Translations under genes and position numbers: made by a program
The notes under the pieces: model-generated
The model's database searches: none
Told to the model about the DNA's origin: nothing
The model's input: only the letters and a program-made list of their open reading frames with translations
Origin: Viridothelium virens
Taxonomy: Eukaryota; Ascomycota; Dothideomycetes; Trypetheliales; Trypetheliaceae
Assembly: GCA_010094025.1 (NCBI GenBank)
Contig: ML991809.1
Coordinates: 124,001-188,000, forward strand
Direction of reading: 5' to 3'
Length of the DNA stretch: 64,000 bases
Part shown: in pieces, positions 10,413 to 21,922 of the stretch
Layout of the letters: every line of letters begins with the position of its first letter
How positions within the stretch are numbered: the stretch's first letter is position 1

Positions 10413-12411
10413 CTAGGACGATTCCTTCTCTTTCCGAAAGGAGATGGAACTTAGAGACTTCTTCATCCTCTTCTCATCCTTCGGCGTTTCACGAGTAGCG
10501 AGCGCATCCACTGGCAGATTTTCGACTTGTTGGCTACGGACTTCAGCCATCGCAAAGGACAGGATCGTCCCAATGATCGCGGTAAAGCTGGTAGTCCACC
10601 AAGGCAATCCCACTAAGCCAAGTCCAAGTCCTGCCGCTTGAATGAGCCCCGAAAAAGTTGGACCTAATGCCCTGGCTAGGCTCGCAGCTGAGGCAGATAC
10701 TCCGTTCAGAGTTCCCAATACTTTTTTCGAAGGCGCTGAATTCGTCAACATAATTGCGTTTGATGGATAGGACAAAGCTTGTGCAGTGACCTTCAAAAGC
10801 AGCACAGGATATATGCATATCATCCGCATATTGTCAGGTAGGACGACAAGGTAGGGAATGATAAAGTAAAGAAATGGATAACCAATGGCAACCATTCGGA
10901 AGGTGCGTAGACTGCCGAGCTTTTTGTTGACAATAGGAAAAAGGAAGATTTGTACAGTCATCTGGAAAATGCCTTGCACAGATAGAAGGAACCCTATCGA
11001 TTTTGCCGGCAAATCAAATCCTCCTGAGAATCTGAAGGGAAGGGAAGGCGTATCAGCGGATCTCTCCATTGCCAACAAGACTGGCAAGAGTTGGTCCGCA
11101 CAGATTGTATGGCTATGACAGGTTCAGCAAACGTAATGAGGAATCTGCACCAACGAGGGCCTTACTAAGCTAATATGCCCAAACTCAGAATATTAAAAAT
11201 GATCTGAGGGGTAAATGCTGCACAAACGGCAGTATCCGTGGGCGTCCGCAGGCCACAATCATCAAGAACTGGCTGTTGCGGCTCTGCATGAAATGGTTCA
11301 GAACAAGTGATGCCAGCCGATGCTTTGGCAGCTTGATAGCCCGGTGAGTCATCGTCTTCCACAAGTAGCGACAGAGTTTCCTCAATGTACCCTTGTTTGC
11401 GCATCGGGATGGGCTCCGGGCGACTTCGGAATCGGGCCAATATCCAGCGGCCGCAGTCTAGACCGAAGTCCTTGCGTTGCTTTTTATCCTCATGGGTTTC
11501 CTCAAGGAATAAGATCCCGATCGCAAGACTTATAATGACTACGACGGCACACACAAGATTAGGAAAAAGATAGGGGAATCTCTCAAAAATGCTCCCCGGT
11601 TGAAAGGTGGAAGGGTAATTCTTGACCGGGTCTGCAAGCGTACCGCCAAGTCCCGAACCTATGATGGATCTGCAAAATTGTTGGCATACTAATTTCGTAA
11701 ATACCTTCACTGACCAAGACGTACCCTAAGCACCAAACGAAAGGCATAATGGAGTAAGCTCGGGCTATGTCAGGTTAGCTTTCAAAATGGTTGATATCTT
11801 CTTCAGGACATTGCTTACGCTGGTGAGCCTCTACAGTCACAACCTCTGCCACGGTTGTCTGCAGGACACCAATGTTTCTGGTCGTTTATCAGCCCCGCTG
11901 GAACTCGTGCATCAAAATCGGGGTGAATTGTTTCAATACCCGTTCAAAAGTCCTCCCAATGCTCTTGCCACCAGTGCAACTGGCAAACTTGGAGCAAATC
12001 CAAAGGCAACCATGCTGATGCCTGTACCAGCCAACCCACATAAGAGAACAGGTTTTCGCCCTATCATATCACTCAATCGACCCCACAAAACACCCGAGGA
12101 GAACTCTGCGAGCGCAAATGCTGAAGTCACCATGCCCGCGTAAAAGGCAATTTGTTTATCGTCGCTCGTTATCTGGAAGGAGGCAACCATGTAATAGATG
12201 TAGGGAAAGATTGACATAAATGCGATTGGTTCACATATTCGACACAAAGCTTAAATATAGTCAGCAAGAGCAAAGAACCTTAGTGTGCAGTCTGCTTCCA
12301 GGCTCAACAGTACTTACCAAGTATCAAGAGCTGTCTGGAGGGAAATGGAGCAATCTCTTGAGCCTTGCGCAGCTGTGGGCGATTGTGCGGGGAGTCAGCC
12401 ATTTTGGACAT
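10413..12411 (-). CDS. Major facilitator superfamily transporter (DHA1-like)
   Basis: Six exons: 12411-12318, 12249-11940, 11877-11819, 11764-11725, 11669-11166, 11112-10413. They join in phase to 568 residues. The first membrane helices begin about residue 32 (CRICEPIAFMSIFPYIYYMV). The loop 2-3 signature GRLSDMIGRKPV is the MFS motif A. IIGSGLGGTLADP lies at the helix-5 end, and a long cytosolic loop (about 215-315) is charged and variable. The second six-helix bundle follows (FLLSVQGIFQMTVQIFLFP to WWTTSFTAIIGTILSFAMAEV). It resembles the fungal drug:H+ antiporter branch related to YCR023C, and its substrate is unknown. The short 40- and 59-nt exons were placed by phase and by continuity of CLG|SIIGSG and NG|NIGVLQ. 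It is co-oriented with the Zn2Cys6 gene, but no shared regulation is shown. Confidence 0.9.
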
Positions 12412-15400
12412 GACCAGGACCGTACTGCGATTTTGATTTTTCCGTTCGATTTGCCTGCAATGCTATTTCTGCAGATTGAAGGACTGAGTAGCAAGCTTCC
12501 TATTCATCGACGCTGGTGAAAGTTGAGGCTGAGAAGAAATGGTAAAGCAGATATTGAGAAGGAGAGATCGGGATTGATTTCCCAAGAGAGAAGATGAACA
12601 CCAGATAAGGGAAGGAGAACGCCCGATGAGAAAGTAATCAAAGAGAGTGGATAAGGAGAGGACGAGGCCCAGTTTAGAGTTTCCAGTCGGTGAACATCCT
12701 GGAACTCACACAGCAATTATGAGCCATCACAAAAAGTTCCGTAGGGCAAATGATCGATAAGCGAAGATCAAACGAACTAAACGGGGTAGCCATCCTGACA
12801 GCAGGATCCCAGCGCCAGGCCCTGGTGCCGGCAACCCACGTTGCACTGAACATAGGTCGAAGATCCTGCGGTGCTGAGCTCCGCTGTGCTCTGGTGCTCT
12901 GGCATTTGCATTGACGGGCACGACGGGCCATGGGGCGGGCTGCGTTTCTGACATGGGCGACCGAGGAAATACGTTCACCAATTCCCGGAGGGCGGTGGCA
13001 ATAAGGCAGAAGGCTAGGTCAGAAAAGGTTCACGGCAGGGTCATTTGGGCGCCCCTGATCGTCGAGCGGTCATGATTTCAAGCGCAAACGTCTAGCTTTG
13101 GGCACCAAGAAAAGGACGCAGCAGTGACGCAGCGGAAAGATTGAGCGCGAATGCCATGATGGGACCGGAGTCAGCCGGCGATGCACCAAGGACCCCCTGA
13201 CGGTCAGCACCACGAATGCCGGGCCAAGAGAGGGAGCAGCCGTGGAAGGTGTGCCAGCATTTTCTAGGCGGGGCGTGATGAAGCATGAGAGGGCAGCCAA
13301 GTGGTGAGCGAGCGTATGAAGTAGGCTGTCGGCCCGGCGTAGTGTCACCCGCACGGGCCCTTCGACTCAAAGCATGTCATTGTACTCCCTACGCGAGCGC
13401 GGACAGCATCTCAGCCCAAGTATGGAGTACCTAGCACCCTGGGAGGAAGGCCAACGCGTGGCACGCTAGCTCGCAGACTGGGGACCTGGCACCGTGCTGA
13501 GGAGGAGCTCGACCTCAGCCGGGGCGTCGGGAACGCTAAGGCCAGCGTAGAAGCCGTAGAAGCCGCCAAAGCCCTAAGCTTCCAAGTGCAACTGTCAACT
13601 GCCTAGCCGTTGCAAACGAACCACACACCCACGCACCACAGACAACCGTGTGAAGAGAGCCGCGATACTGGGGAGCCACTAAGGGCTAGGAGATAGCCTT
13701 CCGACACTTCCTCTGGTCGACCTGGGTCATCGTGAGACGACAAGTCTCCAAACACGTTGTGCGGCTTGTGCCCTGGTAGGTATGTAGCCGACCCTAAAGA
13801 GATACCGCGTGACCGTTCCACCCAGAAGAGCCACCGAGCCGTTGAATTTCCACCATTCCCACTCGCTTAGTGGGCAATTAAAAAGTTGAGCGTCCTATCG
13901 GAAGGCGGAAGCGATCCTGAATTTGGAGCTAGTCCTAGGAAATCCTGTCATTTCCAAAATCATCGTCCACTGTAGGCTAACCATGTGCAATGCAATGGCT
14001 TGGCAGGACAAAAAGCGGTGAAAGATCGTCATGAAGCAATTTTCGGTGCTGCGCAAGGTCCTCCTGCCTCCAAACTTTACGATAGATAGAGTTGGCAGAT
14101 GTGGTTTACCTCAGAAGCAAAGATCCAAAAAATGGTTTGGCCACAAAACTGGGGCCATCGGCGTCGGCAGTCGAGCCGAGAGGATCTGGCAAATCCCAGT
14201 ATGCACGCGGCCATGGCCGCCATCTTACACTAGTCCCGTACCTTAATTTTGCGATTGGGATTAAATAACGCTCGGCAGACACAGAACCAGAGAAGGTTTG
14301 GTGGGAATTCGCCAATGTGGGCTCGTCTCTTCTAGGTACGTAACTGATCATACGACAGTCTAGATAATACGAGAAAGAAACTCACGCTTTCAAGGCCCAA
14401 AATATACTTAGCTTAGATCCGGTGAATCTGTCGGCAATACAAATTCGACTTCAACGCGGCCAGATCCTCAAACCTTGGAGAAATAGAGGCGGTGAAGGTC
14501 AAGAGCAGGACTATGGGAATTGGGCACAGAGTCGCCGGGTTTGTGCAATGTCAATTACCATGGCGTATGGTTTCGTCCTTCCAGAAACGAGGGACAGCAT
14601 AAAATGCCAGGGTGCCAGGTAAGTTGTCGACAAGTACCCCGTCCCTACACTACAGGTGCATAAAATGACGGTTCATACTCTACCTTAACGCCCGCTGAGA
14701 GTACTTTTTGAAACTCAATTCAGATGTGAAGGTTCACGAACCTGCGGCCGGTATGAGTTTCCATGTGAAAGCATGAATACCAGATCCCAGTCAGTGCGCC
14801 AGTACGCTTGAGACCAGCGGTTTACGCGGCATGGTTTGGTAAAAGCTTTTGTGCTCCGTAGGATTAAGGTCGACGTGGCGTTCGTGAGATGACCCGTGAT
14901 CGCGCGTGAGCCCGAAAGGCTGGTTGAGCTCATGGCGCCATGCAGATCCAGAACGTCACTATTGGGAACCCACGTACCTGTTCCTCTTTGCTTGGTTACC
15001 GGCGCGCAATCCTCCGGAGAAAACTATTGTTGTACTCCTCAATTTTTGGGCCCGTGTTCCGAAACAGCTGAACCTAGCTGACCGTGCTTGGCCGTCATTC
15101 TGCGCTCCACCCCTAGGGCGCGCTGGGTTTAGGCATGCAGGTTCCTGAGCTGACCTCAAGCTTTCGGTCACAGTGCATCGAGCTAAATTGCTGTCAACCG
15201 TTGAACAGTAACTGTAGGCGCGGCCGCCCCGTCGTTGCAATCGATCTGTCATTAGCACCACCTGAAGATGGGCCTGACAAGACACAGTTTTCTTATGTGA
15301 TCAGTTGTGCTGGATTTAAGTTGCGCGACTTTGTGATTTGACTGCCGTGAAAGGCAACAATCATGTCGCCTTGGATCCAGTCTGCCTTATGATCACCTCA

Positions 15401-15965
15401 GGGGTCGCACATGCATGAAAATAACATCATGCGGGTCGCAAATGTGGTCATTATGATGGTAATTGAGCATGGTCGAAGATTGTCCACCATGCACGAAGCG
15501 GGTGTTCCTGGGACCACACCGCCATGCTCAATATTTTGATCTCTGGCTACTTTCACAATGGGTAGAGAATTGGACGCCATATTGACAACAACGTGCTCTT
15601 GCTAATGGTGTGACCAAATTTGTCTCGTATTTGCGACAGGCGCAAGCTTTTGACATGGTTTCCTTGCATCTCTGATGCAGTCTTGAGTTGCACTCCCCGT
15701 GTGTAGGAGCCGACGTCGACGTCGAGATCTCATCACCTGATAGACTAGTAGGATTCTGCAGTGAGCCATCGAGTCAACCAAAGTTCGGCTCTGACCTCAG
15801 AAATTTCGTGCACACCGCCAGACTCTCGCCCAGCTTTCGGCAAACGTTACCGCAACCACCCATCTTGGATGTCTCATAAGCAGAACCTTGGACATCAAAG
15901 TCATGTGATTCTTCTGGGAGTCGCGTCTTGGTTGTGGATCGTCGCGCCCCTTCAAACGATAGAGC
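12412..15965. other. 3.5-kb gene-poor region
   Basis: I found no open frame with family character, no transposase, no recognisable tRNA and no long tandem array. The first about 200 bp upstream of the transporter are purine-rich on the plus strand (pyrimidine-rich on the minus), as expected for its promoter. A small hairpin lies at 15462-15532. All open frames are under 110 codons and overlap one another. Confidence 0.45.
15462..15532. repeat. 11-bp inverted repeat, 49-bp loop
   Basis: ATTGAGCATGG (15462-15472) is perfectly inverted at 15522-15532 (CCATGCTCAAT). The repeat is isolated in gene-poor DNA. I saw no flanking target-site duplication, so I do not call it a transposon. Confidence 0.7.
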
Positions 15966-17108
15966 ATGTTACGTCAGTCTCCCCGAAGCGTCAGCAGGCA
16001 GCGTGTTCTTACAGAATTGTATGTGGTACTCCTTTGTAAGAGATTGAATGTCGTTTAATTAGAGAATCAAGTGCGAGCATAAAACACGCTAGCCCCAAGG
16101 GTATCTACGTGAGTCTAACACCAGAAGTCTCGCTATGGTCCGGGGTATTCTTTGTTCAGTAAGGCTACTATACGATATCTAAGTCAATCCAGGGAGTAAG
16201 TCCAAGCTGATCCACGTAGAACTGGGCCGTATGCTCCTGCAATACTCCGATTCCAGATATCTTTTCCTCCAAACTACCCAGAAGCTCCACCTGGCCTAAC
16301 TTTCTTGACTGATATCTTTCACCCATTGGTTACCCCGCTCACCACATACACGTATACCACAGGATCTTCAGAGGCGGATACTGTGAGCGCAAGCGATGAG
16401 CATAGATTGCCTCCTGGAGGGTTCAGTCTACGCCATGGCTTTCCTAAGTGGTATCATGAACCACCTGGGATGGAAGCATCAGAAGCCAGCAGTGCTTCCA
16501 CTCATCCAACAAGCTCTTCCGCATCGGCAGATGTAGTTACCGCCCCCATTGTGACGCAGACGCGATTGTCGCAATTGCAAGCGACCGTTCCTATACCCGA
16601 GGTTCTAGAATACCTCCGAGCCGCATTCTCCGATGAATCTGTCCTGGATTCTCTGCCCCTCAATGCTGCTGGAAATCCTGGGGTGAGTCTCGTATCCCAA
16701 GGACAGCATACTAAAATATTTGCTTACATTCTTGAGGCCTGGCATGCATGGAAAACATATCGAAGCACGAGCTTTCCGCCCATGAAAGCATTAGGAGACG
16801 ATCGATCTCTACGGACCGGTACTATGCAACCATCCAGCCGATCTTCTCGCCAAAGCGAGCCTGGCTCCGAGGCCAGAGTACGTCGGCCCGGAGAATGGAA
16901 TTGGGATGGAGTATGGGAAGAGAGAGTGCGGAAAGGCATACAGTCGAGCCTTTCTGACCCCGTATTATACGGTCATACTGGCGTCGGAGACGACATTGTG
17001 AGTCTACGACGCTTGATTTGAGATTGCTTCTTAACGTCGACAAAGATACAATTTCTCAACATCGATTCACCAGCAGTCAAGGAAATGGCTCCCTGGTCTC
17101 AACCGTGA
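15966..17108 (+). CDS. UBC-fold protein, AKTIP/FTS-like, non-catalytic
   Basis: Exons 15966-16018, 16063-16158, 16220-16682, 16737-16997 and 17046-17108 give 311 residues; all phases match. Residues about 15-110 form an E2-like core: KGIYVSLTP, LWSGVFFV, GPYAPAILRFQISFPPNYPE, TFLTDIFHPLVTPLTTYTYT. In a true E2 the HPN box is followed by the active Cys. Here HPL is followed by a Thr/Tyr-rich stretch, so the protein is a UEV/AKTIP-type variant without the catalytic Cys. The rest is a fungal-type tail: PPGGFSLRHGFPKW, AWHAWKTYR and RRPGEWNWDGVWEERVRKG. Human AKTIP/FTS binds Hook proteins in dynein and vesicle transport; a like role here is an inference. The 44-nt first intron is the least certain junction. 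The longest single frame opens with TTG at 16305 and omits most of the UBC core. Confidence 0.83.
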
Positions 17109-17707
17109 CAACTCAGTTTAATATCCTCTAACTGACCACCCAGCATCCCTGAGAATGATGCAGATACCGCGACAGAGCCCCTGCCGTTTACTTGCCTCGT
17201 CAGATGAATGAGTTGCCCCTTCCTTTTCTTGACCCACTCAGACGCCTGTTGGCAGGAGCGCCACGACTCACTGGTCCCAAAGAGAAACTGGCTGGCGACT
17301 CTACTGCGTAATACATATCGAGCACCACGTTTTCTTGACAATATTCCATGTAACTATTATCCTCTGATATGACAAAGATCTGACCATCAAGAGCAACCAT
17401 TGTTTCTCTCATATTAACCATAGATACCGTCCTCCTGATATTCCAGTGGCGAAGACTAACATTAGAAAATTTGCATCAGTAGCGTTAACGGCTTTTACTC
17501 GTAGCTTTCGCAAGCAGCCAGGATCTGCTGTCCCTTGCAAGGAGCATTAGATCAGAATGTCTCCGGTCGTGTCACAGAAAGGCTCCCCAAAGTCAGCGTT
17601 GAGTGTTAAAGGTAACGTCACCTGCCTCTGATTGCGATGCACTTCTGATCAAGTGATAAGATCACAACCCGACTTTGAGGATTCCCAAGAGCCGTGAGGT
17701 CAAGCGC
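17109..17707. other. Intergenic, nothing recognised
   Basis: This is 600 bp between two plus-strand genes. It holds the 3' end of the E2-like gene and the presumed promoter of the MIDAS-protein gene. A minus-strand open frame of about 70 codons here has no family character. Confidence 0.4.
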
Positions 17708-20213
17708 ATGGGGAAGGAAAACATCAGCATGGTAACAGCCCAAAGTCGTCCAATCTTTGGCATTTTGGGGGACCATCAAGATGAAGTTGAAGACAAGAGC
17801 CCTATACCGAAGGAAGCCGGCTTAGATTTGCCAATCCCCACCGATCAATCGACCGTCACCATCCGAACATTTGATGGTACAAATGAAGAAGAGCCAGAAC
17901 TGCAGCGAAAACCTTCAGTTCGACAACGCATGCTTTCCAAAGTCAGAGGAGGCCTATCAGTAAAGTCGAGAAGCAATTTAAACATACGATCAGAGCCGTG
18001 CCCTAGAGAGGGGGACCTGGAGACTAGTCGAGAACAGTCCAAAGACATGCGGACAGCAAGCTTGAGCAGCGTTGATACCTGCATTGATAGGCTCGAGAAG
18101 ATCTTGCGGTCCAGTTCTTTGTCAAAGTAAGTACGCCAAGGTTACTCGCCATCCATTGGATTTAAGGATTCCTTCTCTCCATTTCAAGTCCAAGCCTTCT
18201 GTTGAGATGTGCTAAGCCAAAGTGTACCATGTCGGATCGAGTTTTGCGATAAGTGACAGAAGCTGACCTCCACAGAACGGGAACGACCCTCAAGTCTATT
18301 GCAGAGACGTTACCGAGTCCCAATCAGGAGCTCAATGCACATCCATCTGCAGCATCCTTCACCTCGCGCAGAGTCACGCCATTCCATACTATCTCTCCAC
18401 AGTTGAGCCTCCCAGAGTCACCCGTACTCAGTGCACACGTGGCTACCAGGTCTTACCCAGAATGTATCGATCTCGACAGTGAGCAAGATATCTGGGTGCA
18501 ACTCGACGTCCAAGCGCATTGCGATATCGAGCCTGCCGCAATGCTGTCCCGACAGAAAAGCGCTATTGATTGTCTCGTTATCATTGACAACTCGTACGTT
18601 CTATCAACGCGCTCACTACCTGTCAGGCGCTTGCTCATATATGAAATAGCAAGTCCGTAGCAAATGAATGCCTAGAAAGGTCTTGTCAGTTGGCATATCA
18701 GATTGCGTTGGCATTAGATGTCCCTGGTGATAAATTGTCCATCTACTATACCACACGCTTCGCCGGTGCCGCCCTGCCATTCCGGCGAGATTACCTGCTT
18801 TATCCTTTTGAGGACCCAAACTTGCAGATTGTTCAAGATCGATTGTTGGCTATGCAAAGGACCACCAGCAAAACATCCACTGGTACTCGAGCGGATTCAA
18901 GGGGCGTGCAGAGGGCCTTTCAGAAGATCATCAGCAATTTCCTCAATATAGCCACTGAACATGGCTCGCTTTCTCCTCGGCACGCCTTTTTCTTGTCTCC
19001 TGAATCTCTCGAATCTCTTCAGCAGAACGCTCGCCCGGCGGAAATGATTTATCACCACATCAGCCCTTGGAACGATATTTTGAGAATTGGTCCTACTGAG
19101 GAGCCTCCAGAACTCATTTTTGCCAAGCTTCAGCAACATACCTTTAATCGTGAGACTATACAGCCTTGCACAGACTTGCAAAATATAATTCGGTTTGCTA
19201 GAATGCACGACGGATTTGGACAACTTCAGAATTTGACGGTCCAGCTTGAAGAGAGAGGTGATTGCGAAATCAAAACAACAATTGGACCTCTGGCCCACCA
19301 TTTACTTGGAGCCGGGCAGTTATTTTCGATATTGGCACAGGTGAAGGTTCCAAGATTAGCAGCATTACAAAGTGCTCGCACTGAGAAATGCTCGGGACGC
19401 GATGAACAAGCCTGGGCGCTCAGGAACTCGGATCATCTCATTGCGGATCTGGAAGAATTCCTTGGGGAGACGACAACTGAACTCTTCACGGCCCATGTGG
19501 GTTACAGACACTCGCTATTCCCTGCGGATAGTGAAATATGTATCAGAAAGACGTGCAGAGTACGTCGCTCAGTCGCTGAGTCTGACTGGAGTCTGCCACT
19601 GAGCTACATTCAGGGAAGACCTAGTCAATTCATGAGCCAAGACTGCACGGACTCGACGAATCTACCGCTGCGGTTTCAACACTGTCAGAAAACTCCAGAT
19701 GGCAATCCTAATGACAGGCGACCCGAAACCACGTCGCCTGAGCGAGTCACTATTGGAAACAGTGGGACAGGTTCAGAAACAAGGAACATTCTTTCGAATT
19801 CACCCATGGAAGAAGACGAGCCTAGCAGACGTACACCGGTTGAGACTTACATGTACAAACAAGACTCGCTTAACACGATCAGCACAGACACGTCTCAATT
19901 TGGTCAGAATGAGGACCGACACGACTTACACTCAATGAAGTCAATGAAATCGATGAGGTACTCATCGGAAAGTCCAAATGGCTCACCGATACGAACTTCG
20001 CCAGACAAGGCTCGCAAGATCTGGCAGCACATGCGCAAGGCATCAAAGTCGGGCCGGCGGAATGATCGCGATTCCTGTGAGAGTATAAATTCGCTAGGAT
20101 CAAACGAGGTCGAGCTTTGTCGAATAAGGAGAATGGCGCTCAAAAACAAAAGAAGTCTGGGTACTAGTACACTTTGGAGCTTGCGTCAGGAGATTGCGGG
20201 TCTTCAGAATTAG
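17708..20213 (+). CDS. Large protein with vWA-like MIDAS motif
   Basis: Exons 17708-18126, 18276-18593 and 18650-20213 give 766 residues; both introns are phase 2. The first about 190 residues are polar and probably disordered. At 238-248 the hydrophobic strand CLVII is followed by D-x-S-x-S (Asp244, Ser246, Ser248), the metal-ion-dependent adhesion site at the start of a von Willebrand A fold. It is followed by a helix (LERSCQLAYQIALALDVPGD) and a strand (KLSIYYTT), matching vWA order. The motif was invisible in either exon alone because the intron splits the codon of Ser246. Residues 300-500 are helical and unassigned. The C-terminal 250 residues are Ser/Arg-rich with basic patches. I do not know its function; the vWA call rests on motif and order only. 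It lies between two E2-fold genes on the same strand. Confidence 0.75.
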
Positions 20214-20747
20214 CTGCAATTCATGGCCTTCAAGGGCCGATTCGTGTTCTGTCGGTTTATTTTAGGGTTTGATGTACCAGTCATCATGCATTTCTCTCAT
20301 GATCTTTGAGTCTTAATCCATTCTGAACGTAACCAAACGTTGCTTGGAAAGCTTCACACCGCCTCTGGCAGAATCCCTACGACATCGACATCATCCCGCG
20401 CGCATGCATGGCACTAGGGGATTATCGATAAGACTATCCGTACCGCGATCCCCGCAGAAAGCGTGAGAGCGTCCACAAGGCAAAGCGAGCTTCTTCCCCA
20501 GAGTTCCCAGAGTATTAATTGAGCCCTTCTGACTATTTCCCGCTTTCTATTTTTATCTTTCGCCCCAAATCATAGTCACTTCTGGCACCGACTTCCAGCC
20601 TATCGCCTCGATCCTGAGTGAAGCTTTCACACTACCGGAGCCGAATCATACCTTTCCACCGCAAACCCTTCGCATTCTTTCCGACACCACCTGACAATTT
20701 CGCGAACCTAATCGGCTTGAGGAATACGTGAAAAGGATATTGAGAGG
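20214..20747. other. Intergenic / E2 promoter
   Basis: This is 534 bp between co-directional genes. The right half is pyrimidine-rich (ctatttttatctttcgcccc and similar), consistent with the promoter and leader of the E2 gene. Nothing else was recognised. Confidence 0.45.
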
Positions 20748-21547
20748 ATGGCATTGGGAACTTCGGCAGCGGCGGCACTGCTAGGAAGGCAGCTGAAGCA
20801 GATGCAGACAGACAAAGATATACCGGGGATAAGCTGTGGTCTGCATGAGAACAACATCCTCGAGTGGGAAGTCATGCTCATGATCAGCGACGACTGCAAG
20901 TACTACGGGGGTGAGTGCGTCTGGCCCGCACAGCTCAGCTCACTAGTCATAGACCACCGGACAGGATCTTTTCAAGATTCAAGAATCCGAGCTAGCTTGA
21001 CCCGAGCAAAAGTGTCAAGCGCCATTGCCCAACATGAATCATGATTATCCTTTGACTAATCATGTCTTGTAGGAGGATTTTTCCGGGCACGTTTAACTTT
21101 CGTACGTTCCCGCAACTCTAAATCACGTCGCGCCTGAACGACTAATCCTAATTCGATCAGCCGTCAGAATACCCACTTCTGCCGCCGAAGATGAAGTTCG
21201 AAACTCCGATATGGCATCCAAATAGTGAGTAGGCGTCAATCCGTCCACTCACAGAGAGATTACCGCTCCGACTGACGAAGACACGAGTTTACGAGAACGG
21301 CGAAGTATGCATCAGCATTCTGCACCCACCAGAAGAGGACCAGTACGGGTACGAAAGTGCAAGCGAAAGATGGAGCCCTGTCCAGACACCAGAAACTATC
21401 CTCCTTAGCGTCATCAGCATGCTCTCGAGTCCGAACGACGAAAGCCCAGCGAATGTGGAGGCAGCAAGACAGTGGCGCGAAGAGCCCAAGGAGTTTAAAA
21501 AGAAAGTTCGCAAATGCGTCCGAGATAGTTTAGAGGCGGATGGGTGA
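20748..21547 (+). CDS. Ubiquitin-conjugating enzyme E2, UBE2G1/Ubc15 type
   Basis: Exons 20748-20910, 21073-21101, 21161-21224 and 21288-21547 give 171 residues. It is a complete catalytic E2 with the HPN motif (IWHPNIYENGEV) and active-site Cys93 (EVCISILH). The acidic insertion EEDQYGYESASERW after the active site marks the UBE2G/Ubc7-Ubc15 class. TILLSVISMLSSPN and ANVEAARQWRE follow. The C-terminal KKKVRKCVRDS is closer to UBE2G1 / fission yeast Ubc15 than to Ubc7/UBE2G2. It accepts ubiquitin from E1 and works with an E3, often building Lys48 chains. The 29-nt second exon is short but required for the conserved GGFFRARLTF continuity. Confidence 0.95.
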
Positions 21548-21922
21548 ATCGTCCAAAAATAACCAATACTGCTTTGCTGGCCGCTTCACTGCATGTGAGA
21601 GCATGGTTGTTCCCAGAATGGTGTTGGTATTTTGATTGTGGCGTCATTTTCATAGCATAGCATCAGACACTTGGCGATACTCGGAAGGATGCAACTGGAT
21701 GGTGCCAGCATTGGGAGAGTATCCTTTTCACTATAGGAGCATAAAAGCTTACATATCATTTGCTCTCTTCTGGCCTCGAATAGGACTCATCTCCCTTGGC
21801 TTGATAATATTATTGGTTCTGCGGACTTTGCTGCAATGTGCTATCTGTCCCGCCAACCATACTATGACATTTTTCTTAGGCTCTAAGGACTCTTTGCTCA
21901 TTGGAAAGAGCATGGAGTGGTA

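Noticed and set aside
15462-15532. Transposon call for the 11-bp inverted repeat
   Set aside because: No target-site duplication and no extended terminal homology, so it is left as a plain inverted repeat.
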